DNA of 64,000 nt, taken from the NCBI RefSeq assembly GCF_002879865.1, contig NZ_PNXY01000001.1, forward strand, positions 62,001 to 126,000, in the 5' to 3' direction. Origin of the DNA: Paraburkholderia rhynchosiae. Lineage in GTDB: Bacteria > Pseudomonadota > Gammaproteobacteria > Burkholderiales > Burkholderiaceae. This document shows positions 1-7,699 of this stretch, piece after piece. Positions within the stretch are counted from its first letter, which is position 1. Every line of letters starts with the position of its first letter. The notes beneath the pieces are model-generated. The model did not search any database, was not told the origin of the DNA, and was given only the letters and a program-made list of their open reading frames with translations. The position numbers and the translations under genes were made by a program.

Positions 1-108
1 AATGGCGGCAACATCACCGCTTCGGACGGCACGGTCTCGTACAACGAGAACCCGCTGCATGGCCACAGCCAGACCGGCGTGTACGCAGGTATTCAGCACT
101 CGTTCTAA
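1..108 (+). CDS. Outer-membrane porin, C-terminal fragment
   Basis: Only the last 35 codons lie in the window; the start is upstream. The visible sequence alternates polar and hydrophobic residues as a final beta strand does, and ends GVYAGIQHSF followed by TAA. A terminal phenylalanine preceded by alternating hydrophobic residues is the recognition signal used by the BAM complex for trimeric outer-membrane porins, and this ending resembles those of Burkholderiaceae OmpC-type general porins. The protein would be a 16-strand channel for small hydrophilic solutes. Family assignment is from the C-terminus only, so another beta-barrel protein is possible. Two hairpins follow the stop codon, the second a good terminator. 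Confidence 0.7.
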   Translation, partial: NGGNITASDGTVSYNENPLHGHSQTGVYAGIQHSF

Positions 109-120
109 TCGAACGGTGTT

Positions 121-144
121 CCCCGAAGGGATTTTCCTTCGGGG
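121..144 (+). terminator. Hairpin after the porin stop
   Basis: CCCCGAAGG (121-129) pairs perfectly with CCTTCGGGG (136-144) across a six-base loop, 12 bases after the porin stop. No T run follows, so it may protect the mRNA 3' end rather than terminate alone. Confidence 0.45.
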
Positions 145-200
145 CGTAGTCAGAAGTTCTTCAAGAGAATCTTTTTCACGCTGCTGCGAGAGGCGCGTAT

Positions 201-236
201 CGGTGCGATGTCCGAAAGGGTATCGCACCGTTTTTT
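201..236 (+). terminator. Rho-independent terminator for the porin gene
   Basis: CGGTGCGAT (201-209) pairs with ATCGCACCG (222-230), followed directly by six T residues. This is a textbook intrinsic terminator on the plus strand, downstream of the porin gene and ahead of the convergent glnB. Confidence 0.85.
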
Positions 237-290
237 ATTGGCGCGGGCGCTTTGGCTGGCGCTGGCTCGCGCGGTTTGGTCCATGGGCCG

Positions 291-309
291 GCGCACCGCT
301 TCGGTGCGC
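291..309. repeat. Hairpin just beyond the glnB stop
   Basis: GCGCACCG (291-298) and CGGTGCGC (302-309) form a perfect eight-pair stem with a three-base loop, directly after glnB on the minus strand. No T run is visible on that strand, so it is a candidate processing or weak termination hairpin. Confidence 0.4.
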
Positions 310-316
310 GAGCGGC

Positions 317-709
<393 letters not shown>

Positions 710-737
710 CTACGCCGCGCCGGATGCGTTGCGGCAA

Positions 738-777
738 TCCGGCGGTCCGGCGATCCGGCGATCCGGCGGTCCGGCGC
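738..777. repeat. Five-copy 8-bp tandem repeat between nadE and glnB
   Basis: Five consecutive units of TCCGGCGN at 738, 746, 754, 762 and 770, with last bases G, A, A, G, C. The repeat fills part of the 154-base gap between the nadE stop and the glnB start. It is short and GC-rich, and no function is evident. Confidence 0.75.
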
Positions 778-809
778 GCTTCAGTCAGTGAGAGGCGAGC
801 GGCGTCGGC

Positions 810-2537
810 TCACTCCACCGGTTCGGTATAGCGCGACGTGATCGGATAGCGCCAGTCGCGGCCGAACGCGCGATGCGTGACGCGAATGCCGATCGGCGCC
901 TGACGGCGCTTGTACTCGTTGATCTTGATGAGCCGCGTGACGCGCTTCACGTCTTCGGTTGCATAGCCGGCGGCGATGATTTCCGCGAGCGAGCGGTCCT
1001 CTTCCATGTACATGCGCATGATCGCGTCCAGCACGTCATAGGACGGCAAGCTGTCCTGGTCCGTCTGGTTGTCGCGCAATTCCGCCGACGGCGCGCGCGT
1101 CAGAATCCGCTCCGGAATTACGTCCTGCTTGCTAAAAGCCGTGGCCTGATTGCGGTAGTGGCAGAGGCGATAGACGAGCGTCTTCGCGATGTCCTTGATC
1201 ACCGCGAAGCCGCCGGCCATGTCGCCGTAAAGCGTGCAGTAGCCCACCGCCATCTCGCTCTTGTTGCCGGTGGTCAGCACGATGGAGCCGAACTTGTTCG
1301 ACAGCGCCATCAATAAGGTGCCGCGGATGCGGGCCTGAATGTTCTCTTCGGTGGCGTCTTCGGCGAGGCCCTCGAACTCTTTCGCGAGCGAGCCGCGGAA
1401 CGCGTCGAACATCGGCGCAATCGCGATCTCGTCGTAGCGCACGCCGACGCGGCGCGCCATGTCGGCGGCGTCGGTGGTCGAGATGTCGGCGGTGTAGCGC
1501 GACGGCATCATCACCGCGCGCACGCGGTCCGCGCCGAGCGCGTCGCACGCCACCGCCAGCACCAGCGCCGAATCGACGCCGCCGGATAGCCCTATTAGCG
1601 CGCTGGGAAAACCGTTCTTGTTCACGTAGTCGCGCACGCCCATCACGAGCGCCGCATAAACCTGCGCTTCAAGCGAGAGCTCGGGCGCGATGCCGTCATT
1701 GGCTTCACTGCGCAACGGTGCGCCGGTTTCGAATTCGACGATCGCAGTCGCCTCCTCGAACTGCGGCATCTTCGCGACCAGTTCACCTTGCGCGTCGAGC
1801 ACGAACGAGCCGCCGTCGAACACCAGCTCGTCCTGCGCGCCAACCATGTTGACGTAGACCATCGGCAGCCCGGTCTCGCGAATCCGCGCGCGCAGAATGT
1901 CGAAGCGTACCGCTTCCTTGTTCAGGTGGAACGGCGAGCCGTTTGGAATCAGCAGCACTTGCGCGCCCGCCGCCTTCGCCATTTGCGCGGCCGACGCATG
2001 CCATGCGTCTTCGCAGATCACCACGCCGTACTTCACGCCATCCAGTTCGAAAACGAACGGCTGCGGGTCTGACGCAAAATAGCGCTTCTCGTCGAACACT
2101 TCGGTATTGGGCAGATCCTGCTTGCGGTAGGTGCCCGCCACCTTGCCGTCGACCAGCAGCGACGCCGCGTTGAACGTATCGACCGGCGGCACGCCGCGCT
2201 CAATTGGCGCGTTTGCATTACCATGACCGTGCGCCGCGCTGTTCGCCACCCGGCTGTTCACCAGTTCTCGCAGCGGATGCCCGACGATCACATGCAAGCC
2301 GGCCAACGGCTTCAGTTGCCCGGCGAGGTCTGCTAACGCCGCGGCGCTCGCGGTATAGAACGCGGGACGCAGCAGCAGATCTTCGGGCGGATAGCCGGAC
2401 AACGCGAGTTCAGGCGCGATCAGCAGCTTCGCGCCGGCCTTGTGCGCGTCACGCGCGGCAGCGACGATCTTCGCGACGTTGCCAGCGAAATCGCCGACGG
2501 TGACATTGATTTGAGCAAGAGCGATTCGTGTCTTCAT
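810..2537 (-). CDS. nadE: Glutamine-dependent NAD+ synthetase
   Basis: 575 residues from the ATG at 2537; an in-frame TTG 18 bases further up is less likely. The enzyme amidates nicotinic acid adenine dinucleotide to NAD+ using ATP, with ammonia released from glutamine. The N-terminal half is a nitrilase-fold glutaminase with the catalytic Glu in PELALSGYPPEDLL (E43), a Lys in RKQDLPN and the Cys in VICEDAWHA. The C-terminal half is the synthetase, with the P-loop LSGGVDSALVLA near residue 305 and a TTGNKSEMAVGY motif. Length and two-domain order match proteobacterial glutamine-dependent NadE rather than the short ammonia-only type. Its neighbour glnB is a plausible regulator. Confidence 0.95.
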   Translation of the reverse strand: MKTRIALAQINVTVGDFAGNVAKIVAAARDAHKAGAKLLIAPELALSGYPPEDLLLRPAFYTASAAALADLAGQLKPLAGLHVIVGHPLRELVNSRVANSAAHGHGNANAPIERGVPPVDTFNAASLLVDGKVAGTYRKQDLPNTEVFDEKRYFASDPQPFVFELDGVKYGVVICEDAWHASAAQMAKAAGAQVLLIPNGSPFHLNKEAVRFDILRARIRETGLPMVYVNMVGAQDELVFDGGSFVLDAQGELVAKMPQFEEATAIVEFETGAPLRSEANDGIAPELSLEAQVYAALVMGVRDYVNKNGFPSALIGLSGGVDSALVLAVACDALGADRVRAVMMPSRYTADISTTDAADMARRVGVRYDEIAIAPMFDAFRGSLAKEFEGLAEDATEENIQARIRGTLLMALSNKFGSIVLTTGNKSEMAVGYCTLYGDMAGGFAVIKDIAKTLVYRLCHYRNQATAFSKQDVIPERILTRAPSAELRDNQTDQDSLPSYDVLDAIMRMYMEEDRSLAEIIAAGYATEDVKRVTRLIKINEYKRRQAPIGIRVTHRAFGRDWRYPITSRYTEPVE

Positions 2538-2692
2538 GGCAGGATCGACAGGCAAGCGAAGGGCTTGCGGAGGGCTTGCAAATAACGCGGCTTGTTATTA
2601 GCTCGACGGAACGGGCAACTTGGATAAACGAACGACGCAGCGCATAAACATCTTTAACGCGCCCCGTCGCTCATTGGGAACAGTCACACAGA

Positions 2693-3862
2693 TTGAATCA
2701 GGAACGCTTTGATTATCGCACGGGCATTCTGGCGTCGCCCTCCGAGGTGGACGCGGCCGAATGGAATGCCCTTCTCGCTCAGCAGCCGCAGCCCACGCCG
2801 TTTTTGCGGCATGAGTTCTTGAGCGCACTGCATGCGACCCGATGCGCGGTCGCCGATACCGGCTGGGCGCCGCAATTCGTCACGCTGACCGATCCGCGCA
2901 CCGGCAAGCTCGCGGCGGCTGCGCCGGTTTATCTGAAGGGCCACTCGTACGGCGAGTATGTGTTCGACTGGGCGTGGGCCGACGCGTACAAGCGCAACGG
3001 CTTGCCGTACTACCCGAAGCTCTTGTGCGCGGTTCCGTTCACGCCGGTGCAAGGCAACCGCCTGCTCGCCGCCGACACGCACGCGCTCCGGCATCTCGCG
3101 GCCACGTTGATGGCATTCGCCGAGCAAGCGGACGTCTCATCGCTGCACGTGCTGTTTCCGACCGAAACAGAAGCGAACGCGCTCACCGAAATGGGCATGA
3201 TGCAGCGCGAAGGCGTGCAGTTTCACTGGCTGAACGACGGCTACCGCGACTTCGACGATTTTCTTTCGACGCTCGAACAGAAGAAGCGCAAGAACATTCG
3301 CGCGGAACGCCGCAAAGTGCGCGAGGCCGGCGTCACGATGCGCCGGATTCGCGGCGAAGACATTCAGGACGCCGACTGGCGGTTCTTCAGCAAGTGCTAT
3401 CGGCAAACTTACCGCGAACACTTTTCGACGCCGTATCTGAACCTCGATTTTTTCCGCATGATCGGCGCGTCGATGCCGGAAAATCTGCTGCTGGTGATCG
3501 CCGACTATGAAGGCAAGCCGATCGCGAGTTCACTCGTGGTCTACCAGCGCGACGCGAAAACCGGCGGCACGCTGTATGGCCGCTACTGGGGCGCGCTCGA
3601 ACACGTGCCGTGTCTGCACTTCGAAACGGCGTACTATCAGCCGCTCGAATTCTGCATCGAAGAAAAACTCGGCGCGTTTGAAGGCGGCGCGCAGGGCGAA
3701 CATAAAATGGCTCGCGGCTTCTTGCCGACGGTCACGCGCTCAGCGCACTGGCTTGCGCATCCCGCTTTCGCCGATGCCGTCGGCCACTTCCTCGACAATG
3801 AAAAGAACAGCATCCACGCGTATGTCGACGAGCTGCGCGAACACAATCCGTTTAAAGGCTGA
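2693..3862 (+). CDS. FemAB/GNAT-like acyltransferase (DUF482 family)
   Basis: 389 residues. The pattern PTPFLRHEFLSALHAT near the N-terminus, the Lys/Arg-rich EQKKRKNIRAERRKV near residue 200 and HKMARGFLPT in the C-terminal part match the large GNAT-related family described as peptidoglycan-biosynthesis-like (DUF482). Members are cytosolic with two GNAT folds. Substrates are mostly unknown, so no reaction is assigned. The only available start is TTG at 2693, with a weak ribosome-binding site. The GIY-YIG gene begins nine bases after its stop, which suggests co-transcription. It is divergent from nadE across about 155 bases. Confidence 0.82.
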   Translation: MNQERFDYRTGILASPSEVDAAEWNALLAQQPQPTPFLRHEFLSALHATRCAVADTGWAPQFVTLTDPRTGKLAAAAPVYLKGHSYGEYVFDWAWADAYKRNGLPYYPKLLCAVPFTPVQGNRLLAADTHALRHLAATLMAFAEQADVSSLHVLFPTETEANALTEMGMMQREGVQFHWLNDGYRDFDDFLSTLEQKKRKNIRAERRKVREAGVTMRRIRGEDIQDADWRFFSKCYRQTYREHFSTPYLNLDFFRMIGASMPENLLLVIADYEGKPIASSLVVYQRDAKTGGTLYGRYWGALEHVPCLHFETAYYQPLEFCIEEKLGAFEGGAQGEHKMARGFLPTVTRSAHWLAHPAFADAVGHFLDNEKNSIHAYVDELREHNPFKG

Positions 3863-3871
3863 CGCGCGTCC

Positions 3872-4198
3872 ATGGCGTGGTTTCTCTATCTGCTCGAATG
3901 CTCGGATGGCAGCGTCTATACGGGCATCGCCACTGACGTGCAAGCGCGCTTCGACAAACACCTGAGCGGCACCGGCGCGCGTTATACGCGTTCGCGCAAA
4001 CCAGTGCGCGTGCTGGCGTCGTTCGAATTGGCGGACCGCTCCAGTGCTTCGCGCGCCGAGTATTGGGTCAAGCGTCTCGCGCCTTGCGAAAAGCGCACGC
4101 TCGCTGCGGGCGGACGGACGCTCGAATCTGTCGTGCCGTTGCCCGAACCGATTGTGACTACCGCCGAGCAGACGACCGAGGAAAACGGCACACCGTGA
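3872..4198 (+). CDS. GIY-YIG domain nuclease-like protein
   Basis: 108 residues. The N-terminus FLYLLECSDGSVYTGIA is the variant GIY-YIG motif of the small stand-alone YhbQ/UPF0213 family. Downstream lie a conserved Arg (QARFDKH), the ARYTRSRKP segment and EYWVKRL. Related E. coli proteins have been implicated in DNA damage responses, but the exact role is unsettled. The single domain occupies about residues 3-85, and the last 25 residues look unstructured. It starts nine bases after the upstream gene and is convergent with the FUSC exporter gene, the heptanucleotide repeat lying between them. Confidence 0.88.
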   Translation: MAWFLYLLECSDGSVYTGIATDVQARFDKHLSGTGARYTRSRKPVRVLASFELADRSSASRAEYWVKRLAPCEKRTLAAGGRTLESVVPLPEPIVTTAEQTTEENGTP

Positions 4199-4261
4199 CG
4201 GTACGCGCCTTGGTGCCTCCAGTGCTTTGGCCTGTTGGCCCTCTTCGCCGTCAGCCGCTTC

Positions 4262-4436
4262 CTTTGCTCTTTGCTCTTTGCTCTTTGCTCTTTGCTCTTT
4301 GCTCTTTGCTCTTTGCTCTTTGCTCTTTGCTCTTTGCTCTTTGCTCTTTGCTCTTTGCTCTTCGCTCTTCGCTCTTCGCTCTTCGCTCTTCGCTCTTCGC
4401 TCTTCGCTCTTTGCTCTTCGCTCTTTGCTCTTCGCC
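4262..4436. repeat. Heptanucleotide tandem repeat (CTTTGCT/CTTCGCT), 24 units
   Basis: Starting at 4262 the unit CTTTGCT is repeated 14 times without error (to 4359), followed by 7 copies of CTTCGCT (4360-4408), then CTTTGCT, CTTCGCT and CTTTGCT (to 4429) and a degenerate CTTCGCC. That is 168 bp of uninterrupted seven-base periodicity with one variable position. Because seven is not a multiple of three, the array has no stop codon in any frame on either strand. It lies in the 279-base gap between the convergent GIY-YIG and FUSC genes, ending about 41 bases before the FUSC stop codon. More degenerate copies continue towards 4480. Confidence 0.97.
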
Positions 4437-4477
4437 ACCAGCTTCAGCTCCCAGCCCTTCGCCTTCAGCTCTTGCCT

Positions 4478-6586
4478 TCACCCCCGCGCCTCGCGCATGC
4501 GCTCGGTGAGCAAGCGCTGCATCAACGCAAGCTCTCCCACCGCATCCGCCTCCAGCGACGTCAACCGCTCGCGCGCGGGAAGCTCGTGCCGCAGCGGCGG
4601 AATGGTCCGATTCAACGCGGCCTCGATATCGGCGTTCACGGCCGCCATCCACGCGCGAAGCTCGTCGTGCATATTGCGCCGGTTTGCACTCAACCGGAGT
4701 TGCGTCGCCGTGCCCGCCATCTTGCGCAGCACGCTCAGCACCGTCAGCGTCACGGTGTCGGCCATCGAATCCTCGAGTTTTTCGAGGCGGATGCGCGCGA
4801 TCGCTTCCTCGGCGTTATTGCTGCCGAGGCCCGCCGCGCGGCGCAAGCGTTCCATGTCCTTTTCGCTTCGACGAGGCGACTCGAGCGCCGCATTCAGATA
4901 CGCCAGATTGGCGCGCACTGCGTCGCTGAGATACGCGCGGTAGTCGGTCTTTTCGCGCGTCGGCCAAAGGTAGAACGTCGCAAAGAGCGCCAGCACACAG
5001 CCGAGCACATTGTTGCCTAGACGCGTGAGCGCGTACGCGAATTCATTCGCGCCCGGTGTCGCGAAGTCGGCCACGAGGACGAACGTCGGCGTCAGGAACA
5101 GCACGAACAGGCTGTAGCTGACCGGGCGCAATGCCATCGTCGCCATCACCAGCGGAAAGACCGCGAGCGAAATGCCGAGCGGCGAATGAATCGCATAGCC
5201 GATGCCCGCCGCCAGCACGCCCCCGACGATGCTGCCCGCCGCGCGCTCGATACTCCGTGGCCAGGTGGCGGCAATCGACGGTTGCAGAATCAACAGCGTC
5301 GCCATGGTCGCCCAGTAGCCGAACGGCAACGCGAACGCGCGGATCACGAGGAAGCCTGCGGTCGTCGTCACGCCGACGCGCGCCGCGTGGCGCAAGCCGA
5401 CGGACTCCGGCGACAGATTCGCCTTCAGCGTCGACCAGATTCGCGCGAGCATTGCAGCGGCGCTGTGGCGCCAGCGCGGCGGCGGCGACTGCACCGGCGC
5501 GAAGTCGACGAGTTCGAAGTCCGACTTCAGCGTCACAGGCTCCATCAACACGGTTTCAAGACGCCGCGCAAGCCGCCGCAAACGCAGTTGCAATCCAGCG
5601 AGATGCGTCCAGCGCGCTTCGTTGGCATCCGCGCCGATGCTGCGCAGCATCTCGCTCATGCCCGTCAGGAGATGAGCCGCGCGCGTGGTGCGGTTGGCGC
5701 GCCCCGCGTCGCCGGGCATTTTTTCACACGCGCCCGAGACGGCGATCAGATAGGCGAACAACGCCTCGCCTTCGGTCAGTAAGCCGAGTAATGCGTCGTA
5801 AGTCTCGCGGCCGCCCGTTCTCGTCGCCGGCACGCTCGCCAGCGCCTTGCGCGAGCGTTCCAGCGCGGCCCGCGCATCGGCGCGAAATTTCGCAGCATGC
5901 GTCGCCCATTCGCCGGGCGTGCTGCGTTGCTGAAGCAGACGCGCGCTGTCGAACGCAATGTCCGCGAGCCGCAGATAAACCGCGCGCAGCGAAGACCGGC
6001 TTGCGCCGAACGGTTGAATGCGCCACACGGTCAGGCTCAGCGCGACCGCGAACAGACATCCGATCAGATAGACGCCGAGAAACGCGAGTCCTTCGCGGAC
6101 GTCGCGCATGGGCCGGTCCACCATTACGACGCACGCGGTCGCGGCGAGAATCGTCACCTGCGAAGTCGCCGCGCCCCAGATGCGGCCAAACGCGCCGAGA
6201 CTCGTGAAGGCCAACACCGCGAGCGCCGCGAGCAGCGTTCCCCCGGCCGACGCAAAAGCGGTGAGGCCACCGCATAACGTCGATAGCAGCGCGAAGCCCA
6301 TCATCGAAGCGAAGCGCGCGCGGTTGGAACCGGCGGCATCCGCGAGACAGGTCCAGAAGGCGCCGATCGCAGCCCACGCGAAAGTCGGATCGTGCAGCAG
6401 GTTGCCGAGCGCCAGCATTGCCGTCGACGCGCACGCCGCGCGCAGGCCTTCGGACAGACTGGCCTCGCTGGCCGAGAACGACACCATCCATACCGGCCGC
6501 TTGCGATAGATCGCCGTCACGATCGCATACAGCCGATTGGACCAGCGAGGCGAGGAAGACGGCGGGTTGGACTTGCGGCTCATCAT
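4478..6586 (-). CDS. FUSC-family inner-membrane protein (aromatic acid exporter-like)
   Basis: 702 residues from the ATG at 6586, which has an AGGAG upstream; a second ATG follows immediately. The sequence has the FUSC (fusaric acid resistance/YccS-AaeB) layout: about six membrane segments in residues 20-180, a soluble region, a second hydrophobic block around 420-550 (for example YWATMATLLILQPSIAATWP) and a C-terminal cytoplasmic region. Known members export aromatic carboxylic acids or fusaric acid, usually with a membrane-fusion partner, which is not adjacent here. Substrate unknown. The stop lies next to the heptanucleotide array, so slippage in the array would not change this frame unless the stop were also lost. 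Confidence 0.86.
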   Translation of the reverse strand: MMSRKSNPPSSSPRWSNRLYAIVTAIYRKRPVWMVSFSASEASLSEGLRAACASTAMLALGNLLHDPTFAWAAIGAFWTCLADAAGSNRARFASMMGFALLSTLCGGLTAFASAGGTLLAALAVLAFTSLGAFGRIWGAATSQVTILAATACVVMVDRPMRDVREGLAFLGVYLIGCLFAVALSLTVWRIQPFGASRSSLRAVYLRLADIAFDSARLLQQRSTPGEWATHAAKFRADARAALERSRKALASVPATRTGGRETYDALLGLLTEGEALFAYLIAVSGACEKMPGDAGRANRTTRAAHLLTGMSEMLRSIGADANEARWTHLAGLQLRLRRLARRLETVLMEPVTLKSDFELVDFAPVQSPPPRWRHSAAAMLARIWSTLKANLSPESVGLRHAARVGVTTTAGFLVIRAFALPFGYWATMATLLILQPSIAATWPRSIERAAGSIVGGVLAAGIGYAIHSPLGISLAVFPLVMATMALRPVSYSLFVLFLTPTFVLVADFATPGANEFAYALTRLGNNVLGCVLALFATFYLWPTREKTDYRAYLSDAVRANLAYLNAALESPRRSEKDMERLRRAAGLGSNNAEEAIARIRLEKLEDSMADTVTLTVLSVLRKMAGTATQLRLSANRRNMHDELRAWMAAVNADIEAALNRTIPPLRHELPARERLTSLEADAVGELALMQRLLTERMREARG

Positions 6587-6895
6587 CCGGATGGTGTGCT
6601 CCTGAAGCTCGCGTGGCGCTGCGTCATTGCAGCGACGCCCACGGCTCGGACAATCCGCCGCGGGCGACAAACGACACGAATCATAAGGGTTTACACCTAG
6701 ATATAAAAATGCGTTCCGTTCATCGCCGCAATGCACTGCGGCTATATACAGCATGCGTGGGGCCGCGCAATGCGACTCGTACGGCGGACGCCGAATAAAA
6801 AACCGCGCGGCCTTATCGGGCTCGCGCGGTCTTTTTGCAGGGGGCCGGCTGGATCGAAGAATCAATGATTCGGTTCGATCAGCGCGCCGAGCCGC
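6587..6895. other. Gap between the FUSC gene and ppa
   Basis: 309 bases with no convincing gene. It holds the ppa terminator (6795-6830) and the upstream region of the FUSC gene. A TATGAT hexamer on the minus strand (6685-6680) lies about 94 bases before the FUSC start, but its -35 is poor. The stretch 6680-6725 is unusually AT-rich for this genome, consistent with a promoter. Confidence 0.6.
6795..6830 (-). terminator. Intrinsic terminator downstream of ppa
   Basis: ACCGCGCG (6802-6809) pairs with CGCGCGGT (6823-6830). On the minus strand the stem is followed by a T run (AAAAAA on the plus strand at 6796-6801), so it terminates ppa. The plus side also has CTTTTT, making it potentially bidirectional. 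Confidence 0.85.
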
Positions 6896-7423
6896 TTACT
6901 TCTTGTAGTTCGCCACGCCTTCGCTGATTTCCTTGTGCGCGGCTTCGAGGTCCGCCCAGCCTTCGACCTTCACCCACTTGCCCTTCTCTAGCGCCTTGTA
7001 TTGCTCGAAGAAGTGCTTGATCTGGTCTTTCAGGTACGCCGGGACGTCGTCGATCGACTTCAGATCGGCGGTCATCGGGCAGATCTTGTCGTGCGGAACG
7101 GCGATCAGCTTCGCGTCCACGCCGGATTCGTCGGTCATTTGCAGCATGCCGAGCGCGCGTGCGCGAACCACTGAGCCTGCCAGCAGCGGGAACGGCGTGA
7201 TCACCAGCACGTCGACCGGGTCGCCGTCGCCCGACAGCGTTTGCGGAATGAAGCCGTAGTTGGCCGGATAGCGCATGCCGGTGCTGATGAAACGGTCGAC
7301 GACGAGCAGGCCCAGATCCTTGTCGGCTTCGTACTTCACCGGGTCGCTTTGCGCCGGGATTTCGATGATGACGTTGAAATCTTGCGGAAGGTCTTTGCCT
7401 GCGGGGACGTGATTGAAGCTCAT
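6896..7423 (-). CDS. ppa: Inorganic pyrophosphatase (family I)
   Basis: 175 residues, the standard family I size. It hydrolyses pyrophosphate to two phosphates with Mg2+, pulling biosynthetic reactions forward in the cytosol. The metal-binding signature [11 protein letters not shown] (about 65-75) supplies the essential aspartates; [14 protein letters not shown] at the N-terminus and [12 protein letters not shown] are also typical. The start ATG at 7423 follows AGAGAG; an in-frame extension upstream is not family-like. It is monocistronic, with its own terminator, and a perfect TATAAT lies about 120 bases upstream. Confidence 0.97.
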   Translation of the reverse strand: MSFNHVPAGKDLPQDFNVIIEIPAQSDPVKYEADKDLGLLVVDRFISTGMRYPANYGFIPQTLSGDGDPVDVLVITPFPLLAGSVVRARALGMLQMTDESGVDAKLIAVPHDKICPMTADLKSIDDVPAYLKDQIKHFFEQYKALEKGKWVKVEGWADLEAAHKEISEGVANYKK

Positions 7424-7542
7424 GAGCGCTCTCTGGTCAGATGGAATTCGGAGCACGGCATGCGGCGCGTGGGCTCGAAGGGCATGCGTCGTGAAACTCG
7501 CCTCGAGCATGAGCGCTGCGGCCGGACAGTACGGAATGCGCC

Positions 7543-7548
7543 ATTATA
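7543..7548 (-). promoter_or_regulatory. -10 element upstream of ppa
   Basis: TATAAT on the minus strand (ATTATA on plus), 120 bases before the ppa start. The hexamer at the -35 position (ACGGAT with a 17-base spacer) is weak, so this is a tentative sigma-70 promoter. Confidence 0.45.
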
Positions 7549-7631
7549 GCCAATCGGCCGATGGCATCCGTCGCCGGATCGGCGCGATAATCGTCTGGCG
7601 TCTTTCGATTGTGCCCGTGGTTTGTGAACAC

Positions 7632-7681
7632 CGCGTAACCGCGTCCGGTTGCTTGTGCGTCGGTCGTGCACCGGTTACGCG
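7632..7681 (+). repeat. Inverted repeat ahead of the aldehyde dehydrogenase operon
   Basis: CGCGTAACCG (7632-7641) and CGGTTACGCG (7672-7681) are perfect reverse complements separated by 30 bases. The right arm ends about 10 bases before the AAGGAG ribosome-binding site of the aldehyde dehydrogenase gene. It could be a regulator site or an mRNA stem affecting translation. Confidence 0.6.
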
Positions 7682-7699
7682 ACATCTCAAGGAGTCTGC

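Noticed and set aside
738..777. Short direct repeats considered as a CRISPR array
   Set aside because: Units are 8 bp with no spacers; there are no cas genes in the window.
4227..5020. Plus- and minus-strand frames running through the heptanucleotide array with Lys-Ser-Lys-Glu-Gln-Arg-Ala or Leu/Phe/Cys repeats
   Set aside because: They are open only because a seven-base repeat without stops is open in every frame. They overlap the FUSC gene and lack ribosome-binding sites.
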